Numbered from the stretch's first letter, positions 8,282 through 17,159 are shown. The stretch: 45,220 nt of DNA from Pseudomonas frederiksbergensis (GCF_000802155.2 NZ_JQGJ02000028.1:1-45220), one strand, 5' to 3'. Translations and numbers: made by a program. Notes: a model not told the origin generated them from the sequence alone.

Positions 8282-8887
8282 ATGAGCACAATCCGCGAGC
8301 GCAACAAAGAACTGATCCTGCGTGCCGCCAGCGAAGAATTTGCCGACAAGGGCTTCGCCGCGACCAAAACCAGCGACATCGCGGCCAAGGCGGGCTTGCC
8401 CAAACCCAACGTCTATTACTACTTCAAATCCAAGGAAAACCTCTACCGCGAGGTGTTGGAAAGCATTATCGAGCCGATTCTCCAGGCCTCCACCCCCTTC
8501 AACGCCGATGGCGAGCCGGGCGAAGTGCTGAGCCACTACATCCGCTCCAAGATCCGAATTTCCCGCGACCTGCCCTTCGCCTCGAAAGTCTTCGCCAGTG
8601 AAATCATGCACGGCGCCCCGCACCTGAGCGCCGACCTGGTGGAACAGCTCAACGCCCAGGCCCGGCATAACATCGACTGTATCCAGACCTGGATCGACCG
8701 CGGCCAGATCGCCCCGATCGACCCCAACCACCTGATGTTCAGCATCTGGGCCGCCACCCAGACCTATGCCGACTTCGACTGGCAGATCACCGCCGTGACC
8801 GGCAAGGCCAAGCTCGATGAAGCGGATTACGAAGCGGCGGCGCAGACGATTATTCGGTTGGTCTTGAAGGGGTGCGAGGTGGACTGA
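8282..8887 (+). CDS. TetR-family transcriptional regulator, RutR-like
   Basis: A 201-residue regulator. The N-terminal DNA-binding domain shows the TetR pattern: ILRAASEEFADKGFAATKTS followed by DIAAKAGLPKPNVYYYFKSKENLY (helix-turn-helix about residues 28-50). The C-terminal ligand/dimer domain (DLPFASKVFASEIMHGAPHL, FSIWAATQTYADF) resembles the RutR/YcdC group, known for pyrimidine-linked control in enterobacteria. No pyrimidine genes are adjacent, so the ligand is unknown; the divergent yedI gene is the most likely target. The start MSTIRERN is chosen on family alignment; an in-frame ATG at 8243 would add 13 atypical residues. The ribosome site is weak. Confidence 0.85.
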   Translation: MSTIRERNKELILRAASEEFADKGFAATKTSDIAAKAGLPKPNVYYYFKSKENLYREVLESIIEPILQASTPFNADGEPGEVLSHYIRSKIRISRDLPFASKVFASEIMHGAPHLSADLVEQLNAQARHNIDCIQTWIDRGQIAPIDPNHLMFSIWAATQTYADFDWQITAVTGKAKLDEADYEAAAQTIIRLVLKGCEVD

Positions 8888-8910
8888 CGCAGCCTCCGGT
8901 CGCGTGAATG

Positions 8911-9981
8911 TCAGGCCTCGCTACCCATCAGCCAATGCAACGCCTGGGGCAACGAAGTTCTCCAGTCGTCAGGATAACGATGTCCTGCCTCATGTTCGAC
9001 CGACCTGACCTTGTTGTCTCCAGCTTCACTGAACAGCTTGCGAAACTCTGCGCTCATTTCCTGGTTGCTGGCCGCCTCCATCTTGCCGTGGATCACAACC
9101 ACTCTTTTCCCTTGAGCCAGGCTTGTAGTCGGGGTCGACTGCAACCCCCCGGGCGAAATCAGAAGCGCGCCAGCATAATCATCCGGGTGCTGCGCCAGCA
9201 AAGCCCCAGCGTGTAGAGCCCCTTGGGAGAAACCCATCAGGTAGATTTGCTTCCGGTCAGTGCATTGTCGCGTGGCCAGTTTTTTCAATCCGGATTGAAC
9301 AGCTTGATGCGTGCCTTCGAAACCCGGACCGATCCAACGGAAGCTGTCGACACTGTCGGTCATTTCAGTACCGTTGATGCCCAAGAGGATCGCGCCGGTG
9401 TCCGCCAGCGACTGATAATCTTCGCCAAGCTCACCGTTGCCGCCGTATCCATGCAGCCGAACCACTACCGGTCGGCATACTGAAGACGCTGGAATACCGG
9501 AAGGATTGAGTACCGAAATCGCGCCTACTTTGTCGCGGGCGATTTGCTCGTAGCGGTTCTGGGTGTTGGCCAATACTCGCTTGTATGTGGACGTCTGGCG
9601 CAGACCGATCAAGTTCCGGTCATCGGCCATCAACGGACCGAACCACATGCCACGCTCATCGGCCACCTTCAAATAGCGCTCTGCCAGTTTGTAATCACCG
9701 CGGTAAGCAAACAGCGAGGCGACCTTGTAAGGCGCCAGCATTTGTTTGGGATCCTCACGAACCGCCGCCAGATAAACAGCGATGGCTTGCAAACTGTCGC
9801 GCCGCTCAAGCTTTTCTCCCCTTGCGATCAGGTCTTCGGCGTCATCGGCATTCATCAGCGCAGCGACTACCGGTCTAAGCGCCTGATAGGCAACCTCATC
9901 GACATCCACCTCTGCGGCTTTCAAAAGGGGGGTACAGAGGGCCACTGTCATGGTCAAAATGATGCGAAATAGCGTATTCAC
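8911..9981 (-). CDS. Exported alpha/beta hydrolase (esterase-like) with helical N-terminal region
   Basis: A 356-residue protein starting at a GTG with AAGGA 8 nt upstream; this start places a signal peptide at the very N-terminus (VNTLFRIILTMTVALCTPLLKA), whereas a longer reading begins 29 residues earlier without one. Residues ~25-150 look helical and TPR-like (SLQAIAVYLAAVREDPKQML, YKLAERYLKVADERG). The rest is a PHB-depolymerase/feruloyl-esterase type hydrolase: oxyanion segment RLHGYGGNGE, nucleophile elbow GFSQG with Ser252, then VVIHGKME and the probable catalytic His in EAGHRYPDDWR. The substrate is unknown. It stands alone, convergent with the TetR gene. Confidence 0.75.
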   Translation of the reverse strand: MNTLFRIILTMTVALCTPLLKAAEVDVDEVAYQALRPVVAALMNADDAEDLIARGEKLERRDSLQAIAVYLAAVREDPKQMLAPYKVASLFAYRGDYKLAERYLKVADERGMWFGPLMADDRNLIGLRQTSTYKRVLANTQNRYEQIARDKVGAISVLNPSGIPASSVCRPVVVRLHGYGGNGELGEDYQSLADTGAILLGINGTEMTDSVDSFRWIGPGFEGTHQAVQSGLKKLATRQCTDRKQIYLMGFSQGALHAGALLAQHPDDYAGALLISPGGLQSTPTTSLAQGKRVVVIHGKMEAASNQEMSAEFRKLFSEAGDNKVRSVEHEAGHRYPDDWRTSLPQALHWLMGSEA

Positions 9982-10077
9982 GCAAATCTTCCTTGATACA
10001 AAACGAGAGGGCGGCAGCTTATCGATGCGCCCCCGCTTCGTCATCGCCGCCCTGGCGAATGACTCCATTTTTTTACA

Positions 10078-10518
10078 TCAAGACGTAACCCCCGCATCCG
10101 CCCTCAACTGCACCGCCTCCACCGCCCTCACCGCCACCTGCTCGTCCACATCCGAAACATCGCCGCTGACACCAATCGCCCCCAGCACCTTTCCCTCCTG
10201 ATCCCTGATCAATACCCCACCCGGGGCTGGCACGATGTTGCTTTGGCCCAGGCCGTGCAACGCGGCAAAGAACGCCGGGCGCTGTTGGGCGTCCTGGGCG
10301 AGCAAGCGGGAGCCCTTGCCCAGGGCGATGGCGCCCCAGGCCTTGCCGATGGCGATCTGTGGGCGAAGCAGGCTCGCGCCGTCTTCACGCTGCAAGACGA
10401 CCAGATGGCCGCCGCTGTCCAGGACCGCGACGGTCAAGGGTGCGGCACTGATTTCACGGCCTGCGGCAAGGGCTTGTCCGGCCAGGTTGACGGCAATTTT
10501 CAACGTTAGAACGCTCAT
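10078..10518 (-). CDS. GlcG/HbpS-family (DUF336) protein
   Basis: A 146-residue protein of the GlcG/HbpS family: LAVNLAG-type helix at the start, then PLTVAVLDSGGHLVVLQRED, RPQIAIGKAWGAIALG, PGGVLIRDQEGKVLGAIGVS and GDVSDVDEQVA. Members include heme-binding HbpS and GlcG of glycolate operons; many sit beside glycolate/glyoxylate genes but have no proven enzyme activity. It is divergent from gcl, sharing a 270-bp control region with two TTGTATACAA-type palindromes, so it is probably co-regulated with glyoxylate use. The start ATG follows GAAGGACAGCACCCC; an upstream in-frame extension lacks support. Confidence 0.85.
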   Translation of the reverse strand: MSVLTLKIAVNLAGQALAAGREISAAPLTVAVLDSGGHLVVLQREDGASLLRPQIAIGKAWGAIALGKGSRLLAQDAQQRPAFFAALHGLGQSNIVPAPGGVLIRDQEGKVLGAIGVSGDVSDVDEQVAVRAVEAVQLRADAGVTS

Positions 10519-10607
10519 GGGGTGCTGTCCTTCTTTTGTTATGGGAAAGCCATGGAGCTTCACTTTCAGCAAAAACCAACCCATCAAATAGAACACAACA
10601 GATTAGT

Positions 10608-10623
10608 TTTTTGTATACAAAAA
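10608..10623. promoter_or_regulatory. Operator-like palindrome (TTTTTGTATACAAAAA)
   Basis: A perfect 16-bp palindrome about 90 nt upstream of the GlcG-like gene and 165 nt upstream of gcl. Its core TTGTATACAA recurs at 10752 and in the purine-permease promoter at 37521. The TNGT..ACNA form fits operators of FadR-subfamily GntR regulators. No regulator gene is visible in the window. Confidence 0.6.
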
Positions 10624-10706
10624 TTCGAACAAATCACCTTTTATGGCTTTACACATGTAGCAAATCAGGTCCTCCTGCGAATGAAACAGGTGCTTGAGGA
10701 AAGGGA

Positions 10707-10736
10707 TTGACCTGCCATGCTTGCCATGAATACACT
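10707..10736 (+). promoter_or_regulatory. Candidate sigma-70 promoter of gcl operon
   Basis: TTGACC (-35, 10707-10712) and TACACT (-10, 10731-10736) are separated by 18 nt. Transcription would begin near 10743, just before the palindrome at 10752-10761, placing that site where a bound repressor would block elongation or initiation. Confidence 0.4.
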
Positions 10737-10751
10737 CTGCCGCACAGCCAC

Positions 10752-10761
10752 TTGTATACAA
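10752..10761. promoter_or_regulatory. Operator-like palindrome TTGTATACAA before gcl
   Basis: A 10-bp perfect palindrome 27 nt upstream of the gcl start codon, identical to the core of the sites at 10608-10623 and 37521-37532. Its centre is 141 bp from that of the first site, which would allow looping by one regulator. Confidence 0.6.
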
Positions 10762-10788
10762 TTACAAAACGTAAAGAGGCACAAACCA

Positions 10789-12564
10789 ATGAGCAAAATG
10801 AGAGCAATCGAAGCCGCCGTCCTGGTGATGCGCCGTGAAGGCGTGGACACCGCCTTCGGCATCCCGGGTGCTGCGATCAACCCGCTGTACTCTGCCCTGC
10901 AAAAGGTGGGTGGCATCGATCACGTCCTCGCTCGGCACGTTGAAGGCGCCTCGCACATGGCCGAGGGCTACACCCGGACCAAGGCCGGCAATATCGGTGT
11001 GTGCATCGGCACTTCCGGACCGGCCGGTACCGACATGGTCACCGGGCTCTACAGCGCATCGGCCGACTCGATCCCGATCCTCTGCATCACCGGCCAAGCG
11101 CCCCGCGCCCGTATGCACAAGGAAGATTTCCAGGCGGTGGACATCACCAGCATCGTCAAGCCAGTGACCAAGTGGGCCACCACCGTCCTGGAGCCGGGCC
11201 AAGTGCCGTATGCCTTCCAGAAAGCCTTCTTTGAAATGCGCTCCGGCCGTCCAGGCCCGGTGCTGATCGACTTGCCGTTTGATGTGCAGATGGCCGAGAT
11301 CGAATTCGACATCGACGCTTACCAACCGCTGCCCTTGGCCAAGCCCGCGGCCAACCGCGTGCAGATCGAGAAAGCCTTGGCGATGCTCAATCAGGCTGAA
11401 CGTCCGTTGTTGGTGGCCGGCGGCGGCATCATCAATGCCGATGCCAGCGACCTGCTGGTGGAATTCGCCGAACTGACCGGCATCCCGGTCATCCCCACCT
11501 TGATGGGCTGGGGCACCATCCCCGACGATCACCCATTGATGGTCGGCATGGTCGGCCTGCAAACCTCCCATCGCTATGGCAACGCAACACTCCTCAAGTC
11601 GGACGTGGTACTGGGCGTCGGCAACCGCTGGGCCAACCGTCACACCGGCTCGGTGGACGTCTACACCGAAGGTCGCACGTTCATTCACGTGGACATCGAG
11701 CCGACGCAGATCGGCCGCGTGTTCACTCCGGACCTGGGCATCGTTTCCGACGCCGCTTCGGCCCTGACGGTGTTCATCGAAGTCGCCCGCGAATGGCAAG
11801 CCGCCGGCAAGCTGAAGAACCGCAGCGCCTGGTTGCAGGATTGCCAGCAACGCAAGGCCAGCCTGCAGCGCAAGACGCACTTCGACAACGTGCCGGTCAA
11901 GCCACAGCGCGTCTACGAGGAAATGAACCAAGTCTTCGGCAAGGACACCTGCTACGTCAGCACCATCGGCCTGTCCCAGATCGCCGGGGCGCAGTTCCTC
12001 CACGTCTACAAGCCACGCCACTGGATCAACTGCGGCCAGGCCGGCCCCCTGGGTTGGACCATTCCGGCCGCGCTCGGGGTGGTCAAGGCCGATCCGAGCC
12101 GCAAGGTCGTGGCGCTGTCGGGCGACTATGATTTCCAGTTCATGATCGAAGAGTTGGCGGTGGGGGCTCAGTTCAAGTTGCCCTACATCCACGTCGTGGT
12201 GAATAACTCCTACCTGGGCCTGATCCGCCAGGCCCAGCGCGGTTTCGACATGGATTACTGCGTGCAGTTGTCGTTCGACAACCTCAACGCCCCGGAACTC
12301 AACGGCTATGGCGTTGACCACATCGCCGTGGCCGAGGGCCTGGGTTGCAAGGCCCTGCGGGTTTTCGAACCGTCCGGCATCCAGCCGGCGCTGCGCAAGG
12401 CCCAGGACATGATCGAAGAGTTCAAGGTGCCGGTGATCGTCGAGATCATCCTGGAACGGGTGACCAATATTTCCATGGGCACTGAGATCAACGCCGTCAA
12501 CGAGTTTGAAGACCTGGCGCTGGTGGGCAACGATGCACCCACAGCCATCTCATTACTGGACTGA
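10789..12564 (+). CDS. gcl: Glyoxylate carboligase (tartronate-semialdehyde synthase)
   Basis: A 591-residue ThDP- and FAD-dependent enzyme that condenses two glyoxylates to tartronate semialdehyde and CO2; E. coli Gcl is 593 residues. Nearly diagnostic stretches are RHVEGASHMAEGYTR, GTSGPAGTDM, GDYDFQFMIEELAVG in the ThDP-binding region, and NNSYLGLIRQAQRGFDMDYC. It is first in the operon gcl-hyi-glxR-ttuD-pyk and is preceded by AGAGG. The start MSKMRAIEAAVL matches the family; the in-frame codons upstream run through promoter sequence. Expected control is by the regulator binding TTGTATACAA palindromes, with glyoxylate, allantoin or purine-derived signals; this is inference. Confidence 0.97.
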   Translation: MSKMRAIEAAVLVMRREGVDTAFGIPGAAINPLYSALQKVGGIDHVLARHVEGASHMAEGYTRTKAGNIGVCIGTSGPAGTDMVTGLYSASADSIPILCITGQAPRARMHKEDFQAVDITSIVKPVTKWATTVLEPGQVPYAFQKAFFEMRSGRPGPVLIDLPFDVQMAEIEFDIDAYQPLPLAKPAANRVQIEKALAMLNQAERPLLVAGGGIINADASDLLVEFAELTGIPVIPTLMGWGTIPDDHPLMVGMVGLQTSHRYGNATLLKSDVVLGVGNRWANRHTGSVDVYTEGRTFIHVDIEPTQIGRVFTPDLGIVSDAASALTVFIEVAREWQAAGKLKNRSAWLQDCQQRKASLQRKTHFDNVPVKPQRVYEEMNQVFGKDTCYVSTIGLSQIAGAQFLHVYKPRHWINCGQAGPLGWTIPAALGVVKADPSRKVVALSGDYDFQFMIEELAVGAQFKLPYIHVVVNNSYLGLIRQAQRGFDMDYCVQLSFDNLNAPELNGYGVDHIAVAEGLGCKALRVFEPSGIQPALRKAQDMIEEFKVPVIVEIILERVTNISMGTEINAVNEFEDLALVGNDAPTAISLLD

Positions 12565-12608
12565 GGCTCGCCCCACAGGGGCCTGCCAACTATTTACAGG
12601 AGACCACC

Positions 12609-13391
12609 ATGCCGCGTTTCGCCGCCAACCTGTCCATGCTGTTCACCGAACAGGAGTTCCTCGCCCGTTTCGAAGCCGCCGCCAAGGCTGGTTTCAGTGG
12701 AGTCGAATACCTGTTCCCCTACGATTACAGCTCCGCCGAAATCAAGGCCCAGCTCGACGCCAATGGCCTGACCCAGGTGCTGTTCAACCTGCCGGCCGGC
12801 GACTGGGCCAAGGGTGAGCGCGGCATTGCCTGCTTGCCGGACCGGGTCGAGGAGTTCCGCGCGGGGGTCGACCTGGCGATTGCCTACGCAAAAGTGCTGG
12901 GCAATACCCAAGTCAATTGCCTGGCCGGGATTCGTCCGCAGAAGTGCGACGAGGCCCTGGTGGAAAAGATCTTCATCGCCAACCTGAAGTACGCCGCCGA
13001 AAAGCTGCAAGGCGAAGGCATCAAGCTGGTGATGGAAGCCATCAATACCCGCGACATCCCAGGCTTTTATCTCAACAACACCGCCCAGGCCCTGTCGATC
13101 CGCGAGCAGGTGGGCAGCGCCAACCTGTTCCTGCAATACGACATCTATCACATGCAAATCATGGAAGGCGACTTGGCCCGGACCCTGTCGGCGCACCTGG
13201 GCGAGATCAACCATGTGCAACTGGCGGACAACCCGGGCCGCAACGAGCCGGGCACGGGCGAAATCAACTACCGCTTCCTGTTCGAACACCTGGACCGCAT
13301 CGGCTACCAGGGTTGGATTGGCTGTGAATACAAGCCGCTGACCACCACCGAAGCGGGACTGGGCTGGCTGAAAACCCATAACGCGATCTGA
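12609..13391 (+). CDS. hyi: Hydroxypyruvate isomerase
   Basis: A 260-residue TIM-barrel protein of the Hyi/xylose-isomerase-like family, close to the ~258 residues of E. coli Hyi. It interconverts hydroxypyruvate and tartronate semialdehyde. Typical segments are MPRFAANLSMLFTEQEFLAR, VNCLAGIRPQ, LVMEAINTRDIPGFYL (with a conserved Glu), QYDIYHMQIMEGDL, LADNPGRNEPGTGEINY and IGCEYKP. It begins 44 nt after gcl with a strong AGGAG site. A short GC-rich hairpin (AGGC, CCCC/GGGG) lies in the gap and could tune expression or stability. Confidence 0.96.
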   Translation: MPRFAANLSMLFTEQEFLARFEAAAKAGFSGVEYLFPYDYSSAEIKAQLDANGLTQVLFNLPAGDWAKGERGIACLPDRVEEFRAGVDLAIAYAKVLGNTQVNCLAGIRPQKCDEALVEKIFIANLKYAAEKLQGEGIKLVMEAINTRDIPGFYLNNTAQALSIREQVGSANLFLQYDIYHMQIMEGDLARTLSAHLGEINHVQLADNPGRNEPGTGEINYRFLFEHLDRIGYQGWIGCEYKPLTTTEAGLGWLKTHNAI

Positions 13392-13434
13392 CCCACAAGA
13401 ATCCGTGGGCACTTTAATAAAAGAGGATTTTCTC

Positions 13435-14325
13435 ATGGCTAAAATCGGATTCATCGGCACCGGCATCATGGGCCACCCCATGGCATTGAACCTGCAAAAG
13501 GCCGGTCACAGCCTGTTCCTGTCCCAGCACCACGACCCGGCCCCGGCCGACCTGCTGGCCGGCGGCGCGGTGGCGTTGGCCAACCCGAAGGAAGTCGCCC
13601 AGGAAGCCGAATTCATTATCGTCATGGTCCCGGACACGCCGCAGGTCGAAGACGTGCTGTTGCGCGCCGACGGCGTGGCAGCGGGCGTGGGCAAGGGCAA
13701 AGTGGTGATCGACATGAGTTCGATCTCGCCGTCCGCCACCAAGGCCTTCGCGGCGAAGATCAATGAAAAAGGTGCGCAGTACCTCGATGCCCCGGTCTCC
13801 GGCGGCGAAGTCGGTGCCAAGGCCGCGACGCTGAGCATCATGGTGGGTGGCGACAGCGCCGCCTTCGAGCGCGCCTTGCCGCTGTTCCAGGCCATGGGCA
13901 AGAACATCACCCTGGTGGGCGGCAACGGCGACGGCCAGACCGCCAAAGTGGCGAACCAGATCATCGTCGCCCTGAACATCCAAGCCGTGGCCGAAGCGCT
14001 GTTGTTCGCCTCGAAAAACGGTGCCGACCCGGCCAAGGTTCGTGAAGCGTTGATGGGCGGTTTCGCCTCGTCGAAGATCCTCGAAGTCCACGGCGAACGC
14101 ATGATCAAGGGCACCTTCGACCCGGGCTTCCGCATCAGCCTGCACCAGAAGGACCTGAACCTCGCCCTGCAAGGCGCCAAGGAACTGAACATCAACCTGC
14201 CCAACACCGCCAACGCCCAGCAAGTGTTCAGCACGTGCGCGGCGATCGGTGGCAGCAACTGGGATCACTCGGCGCTGATCAAGGGGCTGGAGCACATGGC
14301 GAATTTCTCGATCCGCGACAACTGA
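13435..14325 (+). CDS. glxR: 2-hydroxy-3-oxopropionate (tartronate semialdehyde) reductase
   Basis: A 296-residue beta-hydroxyacid dehydrogenase that reduces tartronate semialdehyde to D-glycerate with NAD(P)H. The nucleotide-binding motif GFIGTGIMGHPMALNLQ is at the N-terminus; the substrate-binding DAPVSGGEVGA and the catalytic-lysine helix GQTAKVANQIIVALNIQ follow. The start MAKIGFIG has AGAGGA at the right distance. It is third in the operon, 43 nt after hyi; a weak CCCAC/GTGGG hairpin lies in the gap. A REP element separates it from ttuD. Confidence 0.97.
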   Translation: MAKIGFIGTGIMGHPMALNLQKAGHSLFLSQHHDPAPADLLAGGAVALANPKEVAQEAEFIIVMVPDTPQVEDVLLRADGVAAGVGKGKVVIDMSSISPSATKAFAAKINEKGAQYLDAPVSGGEVGAKAATLSIMVGGDSAAFERALPLFQAMGKNITLVGGNGDGQTAKVANQIIVALNIQAVAEALLFASKNGADPAKVREALMGGFASSKILEVHGERMIKGTFDPGFRISLHQKDLNLALQGAKELNINLPNTANAQQVFSTCAAIGGSNWDHSALIKGLEHMANFSIRDN

Positions 14326-14336
14326 CACGCCCTTCC

Positions 14337-14372
14337 CCCTTGTGGGAGCGAACTTGCTCGCCCCCACAAGGG
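14337..14372. repeat. REP element hairpin inside the gcl operon
   Basis: Arms CCCTTGTGGG and CCCACAAGGG around a GCGAACTTGCTCGC-type centre; the GTGGGAGCG REP family. It lies in the 90-nt glxR-ttuD gap and could protect the upstream mRNA from 3' exonucleases or reduce expression of downstream genes. Confidence 0.88.
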
Positions 14373-14415
14373 ATCTGCGTTGCCCTTCAAATAACAAAAA
14401 TCCCGGGAGCCCGCC

Positions 14416-15696
14416 ATGTCGGTCGATCCGCAACAACTGCTGCGCGAGCTGTTTGCCACAGCCATCGACGCGGCGCATCCGCAGCAAGTCCTCGAACAAT
14501 ACCTGCCCAGCGACCGCAGCGGTCGAGTGATCGTCATCGGTGCCGGCAAGGCCGCGGCGGCCATGGCGCAAGTCGTTGAGCGTTGCTGGCAGGGCGAAGT
14601 CAGCGGCCTGGTCGTGACCCGCTACGGCCATGGCGCGCCCTGCCAGAAAATCGAAGTGGTCGAAGCCGCTCATCCCGTGCCGGATGCCGCAGGCCTGGAA
14701 GTGGCCGGACGGGTGCTCGAACGGGTCAGCAACCTCAACGAAGACGACCGCGTGATCTTCCTGCTGTCCGGTGGGGGCTCGGCGTTGCTGGCCCTGCCGG
14801 CGGCTGGCATTACCCTGGCCGACAAACAATCGATCAATAAAGCTTTGCTCAAATCCGGCGCGACCATCGGCGAGATGAATTGCGTGCGCAAGCATCTCTC
14901 TGCGATCAAGGGCGGACGCCTGGGCAAGGCCTGCTGGCCGGCGACGGTCTACACCTATGCGATTTCCGACGTGCCCGGCGATCTCGCCACGGTCATCGCG
15001 TCCGGCCCCACCGTCGCCGATCCCAGCACCTCAGCCGAGGCCCTGGCGATTCTCAAGCGCTACGCCATTGATATCCCCGCCTCCGTACGCAACTGGCTAC
15101 AGAGCCCGGAATCGGAGACCGTCAAGCCCGGCGACCCGAGCCTGGCCCGCAGTCATTTCCAATTGATCGCGCGCCCCCAGCAATCCTTGGAAGCCGCAGC
15201 CGTGAAGGCACGCCAAGCGGGTTTCAGCCCATTGATCCTCGGTGACCTGGAAGGCGAATCCCGGGAGGTGGCGAAAGTCCACGCCGGCATTGCCCGGCAA
15301 ATCGCCCTGCACGGCCAACCCTTGGCAGCCCCGTGCGTGATCCTGTCTGGCGGCGAAACCACAGTCACCGTGCGCGGCAATGGCCGTGGCGGACGCAACG
15401 CCGAATTCCTGCTGAGCCTGACCGACAGCCTCAAGGGCTGTCCCGGCATCTACGCGCTCGCCGGCGACACCGATGGCATCGACGGCTCCGAAGACAACGC
15501 CGGTGCAATCATGACCCCGGACAGCTATCGCCGCGCCGCCGAGATGGGTCTCAGCGCCAGCGACGAGTTGGACAACAACAACGGCTACGGCTACTTCGCC
15601 GCGCTAAACGCGCTGGTCGTCACCGAACCGACCCGTACCAACGTCAACGACTTCCGCGCGATCCTGATACTCGAGAACCCTAAAAATGACGCCTGA
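14416..15696 (+). CDS. ttuD: Glycerate 2-kinase / hydroxypyruvate reductase (TtuD, MOFRL family)
   Basis: A 426-residue protein with the DUF4147 plus MOFRL architecture. Signature stretches are VIGAGKAAAAMAQVVE, VLLSGGGSALLALP-type (here FLLSGGGSALLALPAAG), LSGGETTVTVRGNGRGGRNAEF and AGDTDGIDGSEDNAGA. Historically named TtuD, a hydroxypyruvate reductase of tartrate use; members of this family are now generally shown to be glycerate 2-kinases, giving 2-phosphoglycerate. That activity fits this operon: it turns the glycerate made by GlxR into a glycolytic intermediate, used by the downstream pyruvate kinase. Its end overlaps the pyk start by 11 nt. Confidence 0.93.
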   Translation: MSVDPQQLLRELFATAIDAAHPQQVLEQYLPSDRSGRVIVIGAGKAAAAMAQVVERCWQGEVSGLVVTRYGHGAPCQKIEVVEAAHPVPDAAGLEVAGRVLERVSNLNEDDRVIFLLSGGGSALLALPAAGITLADKQSINKALLKSGATIGEMNCVRKHLSAIKGGRLGKACWPATVYTYAISDVPGDLATVIASGPTVADPSTSAEALAILKRYAIDIPASVRNWLQSPESETVKPGDPSLARSHFQLIARPQQSLEAAAVKARQAGFSPLILGDLEGESREVAKVHAGIARQIALHGQPLAAPCVILSGGETTVTVRGNGRGGRNAEFLLSLTDSLKGCPGIYALAGDTDGIDGSEDNAGAIMTPDSYRRAAEMGLSASDELDNNNGYGYFAALNALVVTEPTRTNVNDFRAILILENPKNDA

Positions 15697-17101
15697 TAAA
15701 AAGGTCAAGATCCTCGCGACCCTCGGCCCCGCCACCCGCGGCCTCGATGATATTCGCGAACTGGTGCAGGCCGGTGTGAACATCTTTCGCCTGAACTTCA
15801 GCCACGGCGACCATGCCGACCACGCCCAGCGCTACCGGTGGATCCGCGAAGTCGAGCAGCAGCTCAATTACCCGCTGGGCATCCTGATGGACTTGCAGGG
15901 CCCGAAGCTGCGAGTCGGCAAATTTGCCGACGGCAAGGTCCTGCTGCAACGCGGCCAGGCCTTGCGCCTAGACCTGGACCCGACACCGGGCGACCAACGC
16001 CGGGTCAACCTGCCCCACCCGGAAATCATCGCGGCGCTGGAGCCGGGCATGGACTTGTTGCTCGATGACGGCAAGCTGCGCCTGCGGGTAACCGCCGGGC
16101 ATGCCGACGCCATCGACACCGAGGTGCTCAACGGCGGCGAACTGTCGGACCGCAAGGGCGTGAACGTGCCCCAGGCCGTCCTCGATCTGAGCCCACTCAC
16201 CGCCAAGGATCGTCGCGACTTGAGCTTCGGCCTGGAGCTGGGTGTGGATTGGGTGGCGCTGTCGTTTGTGCAGCGTCCCGAGGACATCCGCGAAGCGCGC
16301 GCGCTGATCGGCGACAAGGCGTTCCTGATGGCAAAGATCGAGAAGCCGTCAGCGGTAAGCCAACTGCGCGAGATCGCCGAATTGAGCGACGCAATCATGG
16401 TTGCCCGCGGTGATCTCGGCGTCGAAGTACCGGCCGAGAGCGTGCCGCAGATCCAGAAAAACATCATCGGCACCTGCCGCGCCCTCGGCAGACCCGTGGT
16501 AGTGGCGACGCAGATGCTCGAGTCGATGCGGTTCTCCCCGGCACCGACCCGCGCCGAAGTCACCGACGTCGCCAACGCCGTGGCCGAAGGTGCCGATGCG
16601 GTGATGCTGTCGGCGGAAACCGCTTCCGGCGATTACCCCCTCGAAGCCGTGCAGATGATGAGCAAGATCATTCGCCAAGTTGAAAACGGCCCGGACTACC
16701 AGGCACAACTGGACGTCAGCCGACCGAAAGCCGAGGCCACGGTGTCGGACGCCATCAGCTGCGCGATCCGCCGGATCAGCAATGTCCTGCCGGTGGCGGT
16801 GCTGGTGAACTACAGCGAGTCGGGCAGTTCCAGCCTGCGCGCGGCGCGGGAACGGCCGACGGTGCCGATTCTCAACCTGACGCCAAATCTGCAGGCCGCC
16901 CGCCGCCTGACCGTGGCCTGGGGGGTGCATTCGGTGGTCAATGATCGACTGCGGCAGGTGGACGAGGTGTGTTCCACGGCGCTGGAAATCGCCCAGGCCC
17001 AAGGCATGGCCCAGCGTGGCGACACTTTGCTGATCACCGCAGGCGTGCCGTTCGGGCAGCCGGGGTCGACCAATTCCCTGCGTATCGAGACGTTGATCTG
17101 A
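15686..17101 (+). CDS. pykF: Pyruvate kinase
   Basis: A 471-residue pyruvate kinase converting phosphoenolpyruvate and ADP to pyruvate and ATP. Visible motifs: KILATLGPATR at the start, NIFRLNFSHGDHADH, the active-site MAKIEKPSAV (catalytic Lys), MVARGDLGVE and ATQMLESM, with the regulatory C-terminal domain complete. It overlaps ttuD by 11 nt and finishes the pathway glyoxylate to glycerate to 2-phosphoglycerate to pyruvate (with enolase from elsewhere). The same arrangement occurs in P. aeruginosa and P. putida, where the gene is called pykF; a second, main pyruvate kinase is expected elsewhere. Confidence 0.96.
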   Translation: MTPDKKVKILATLGPATRGLDDIRELVQAGVNIFRLNFSHGDHADHAQRYRWIREVEQQLNYPLGILMDLQGPKLRVGKFADGKVLLQRGQALRLDLDPTPGDQRRVNLPHPEIIAALEPGMDLLLDDGKLRLRVTAGHADAIDTEVLNGGELSDRKGVNVPQAVLDLSPLTAKDRRDLSFGLELGVDWVALSFVQRPEDIREARALIGDKAFLMAKIEKPSAVSQLREIAELSDAIMVARGDLGVEVPAESVPQIQKNIIGTCRALGRPVVVATQMLESMRFSPAPTRAEVTDVANAVAEGADAVMLSAETASGDYPLEAVQMMSKIIRQVENGPDYQAQLDVSRPKAEATVSDAISCAIRRISNVLPVAVLVNYSESGSSSLRAARERPTVPILNLTPNLQAARRLTVAWGVHSVVNDRLRQVDEVCSTALEIAQAQGMAQRGDTLLITAGVPFGQPGSTNSLRIETLI

Positions 17102-17106
17102 TTTTT

Positions 17107-17136
17107 TGTGGCGAGGGAGCTTGCTCCCTCGCCACA
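17107..17136. repeat. REP-like hairpin (GTGGCGAGG family)
   Basis: A perfect 14-bp stem (TGTGGCGAGGGAGC / GCTCCCTCGCCACA) with a 2-nt loop, preceded by a T run. It belongs to the GTGGCGAGGGAGC repeat family also at 20038 and 31665. It lies between pyk and the urea transporter and may act as a terminator or attenuator. Confidence 0.88.
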
Positions 17137-17159
17137 TTACTCCCTATCCCTGACCCATC

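Noticed and set aside
10762..12321. 519-codon open frame antisense to gcl
   Set aside because: Gcl is unmistakable on the other strand; long antisense frames are expected in GC-rich Pseudomonas genes. The translation shows no domain.
13414..14895. 493-codon open frame antisense to glxR and ttuD
   Set aside because: A shadow of two well-supported genes, with His/Gly/Arg-rich composition typical of antisense reading.
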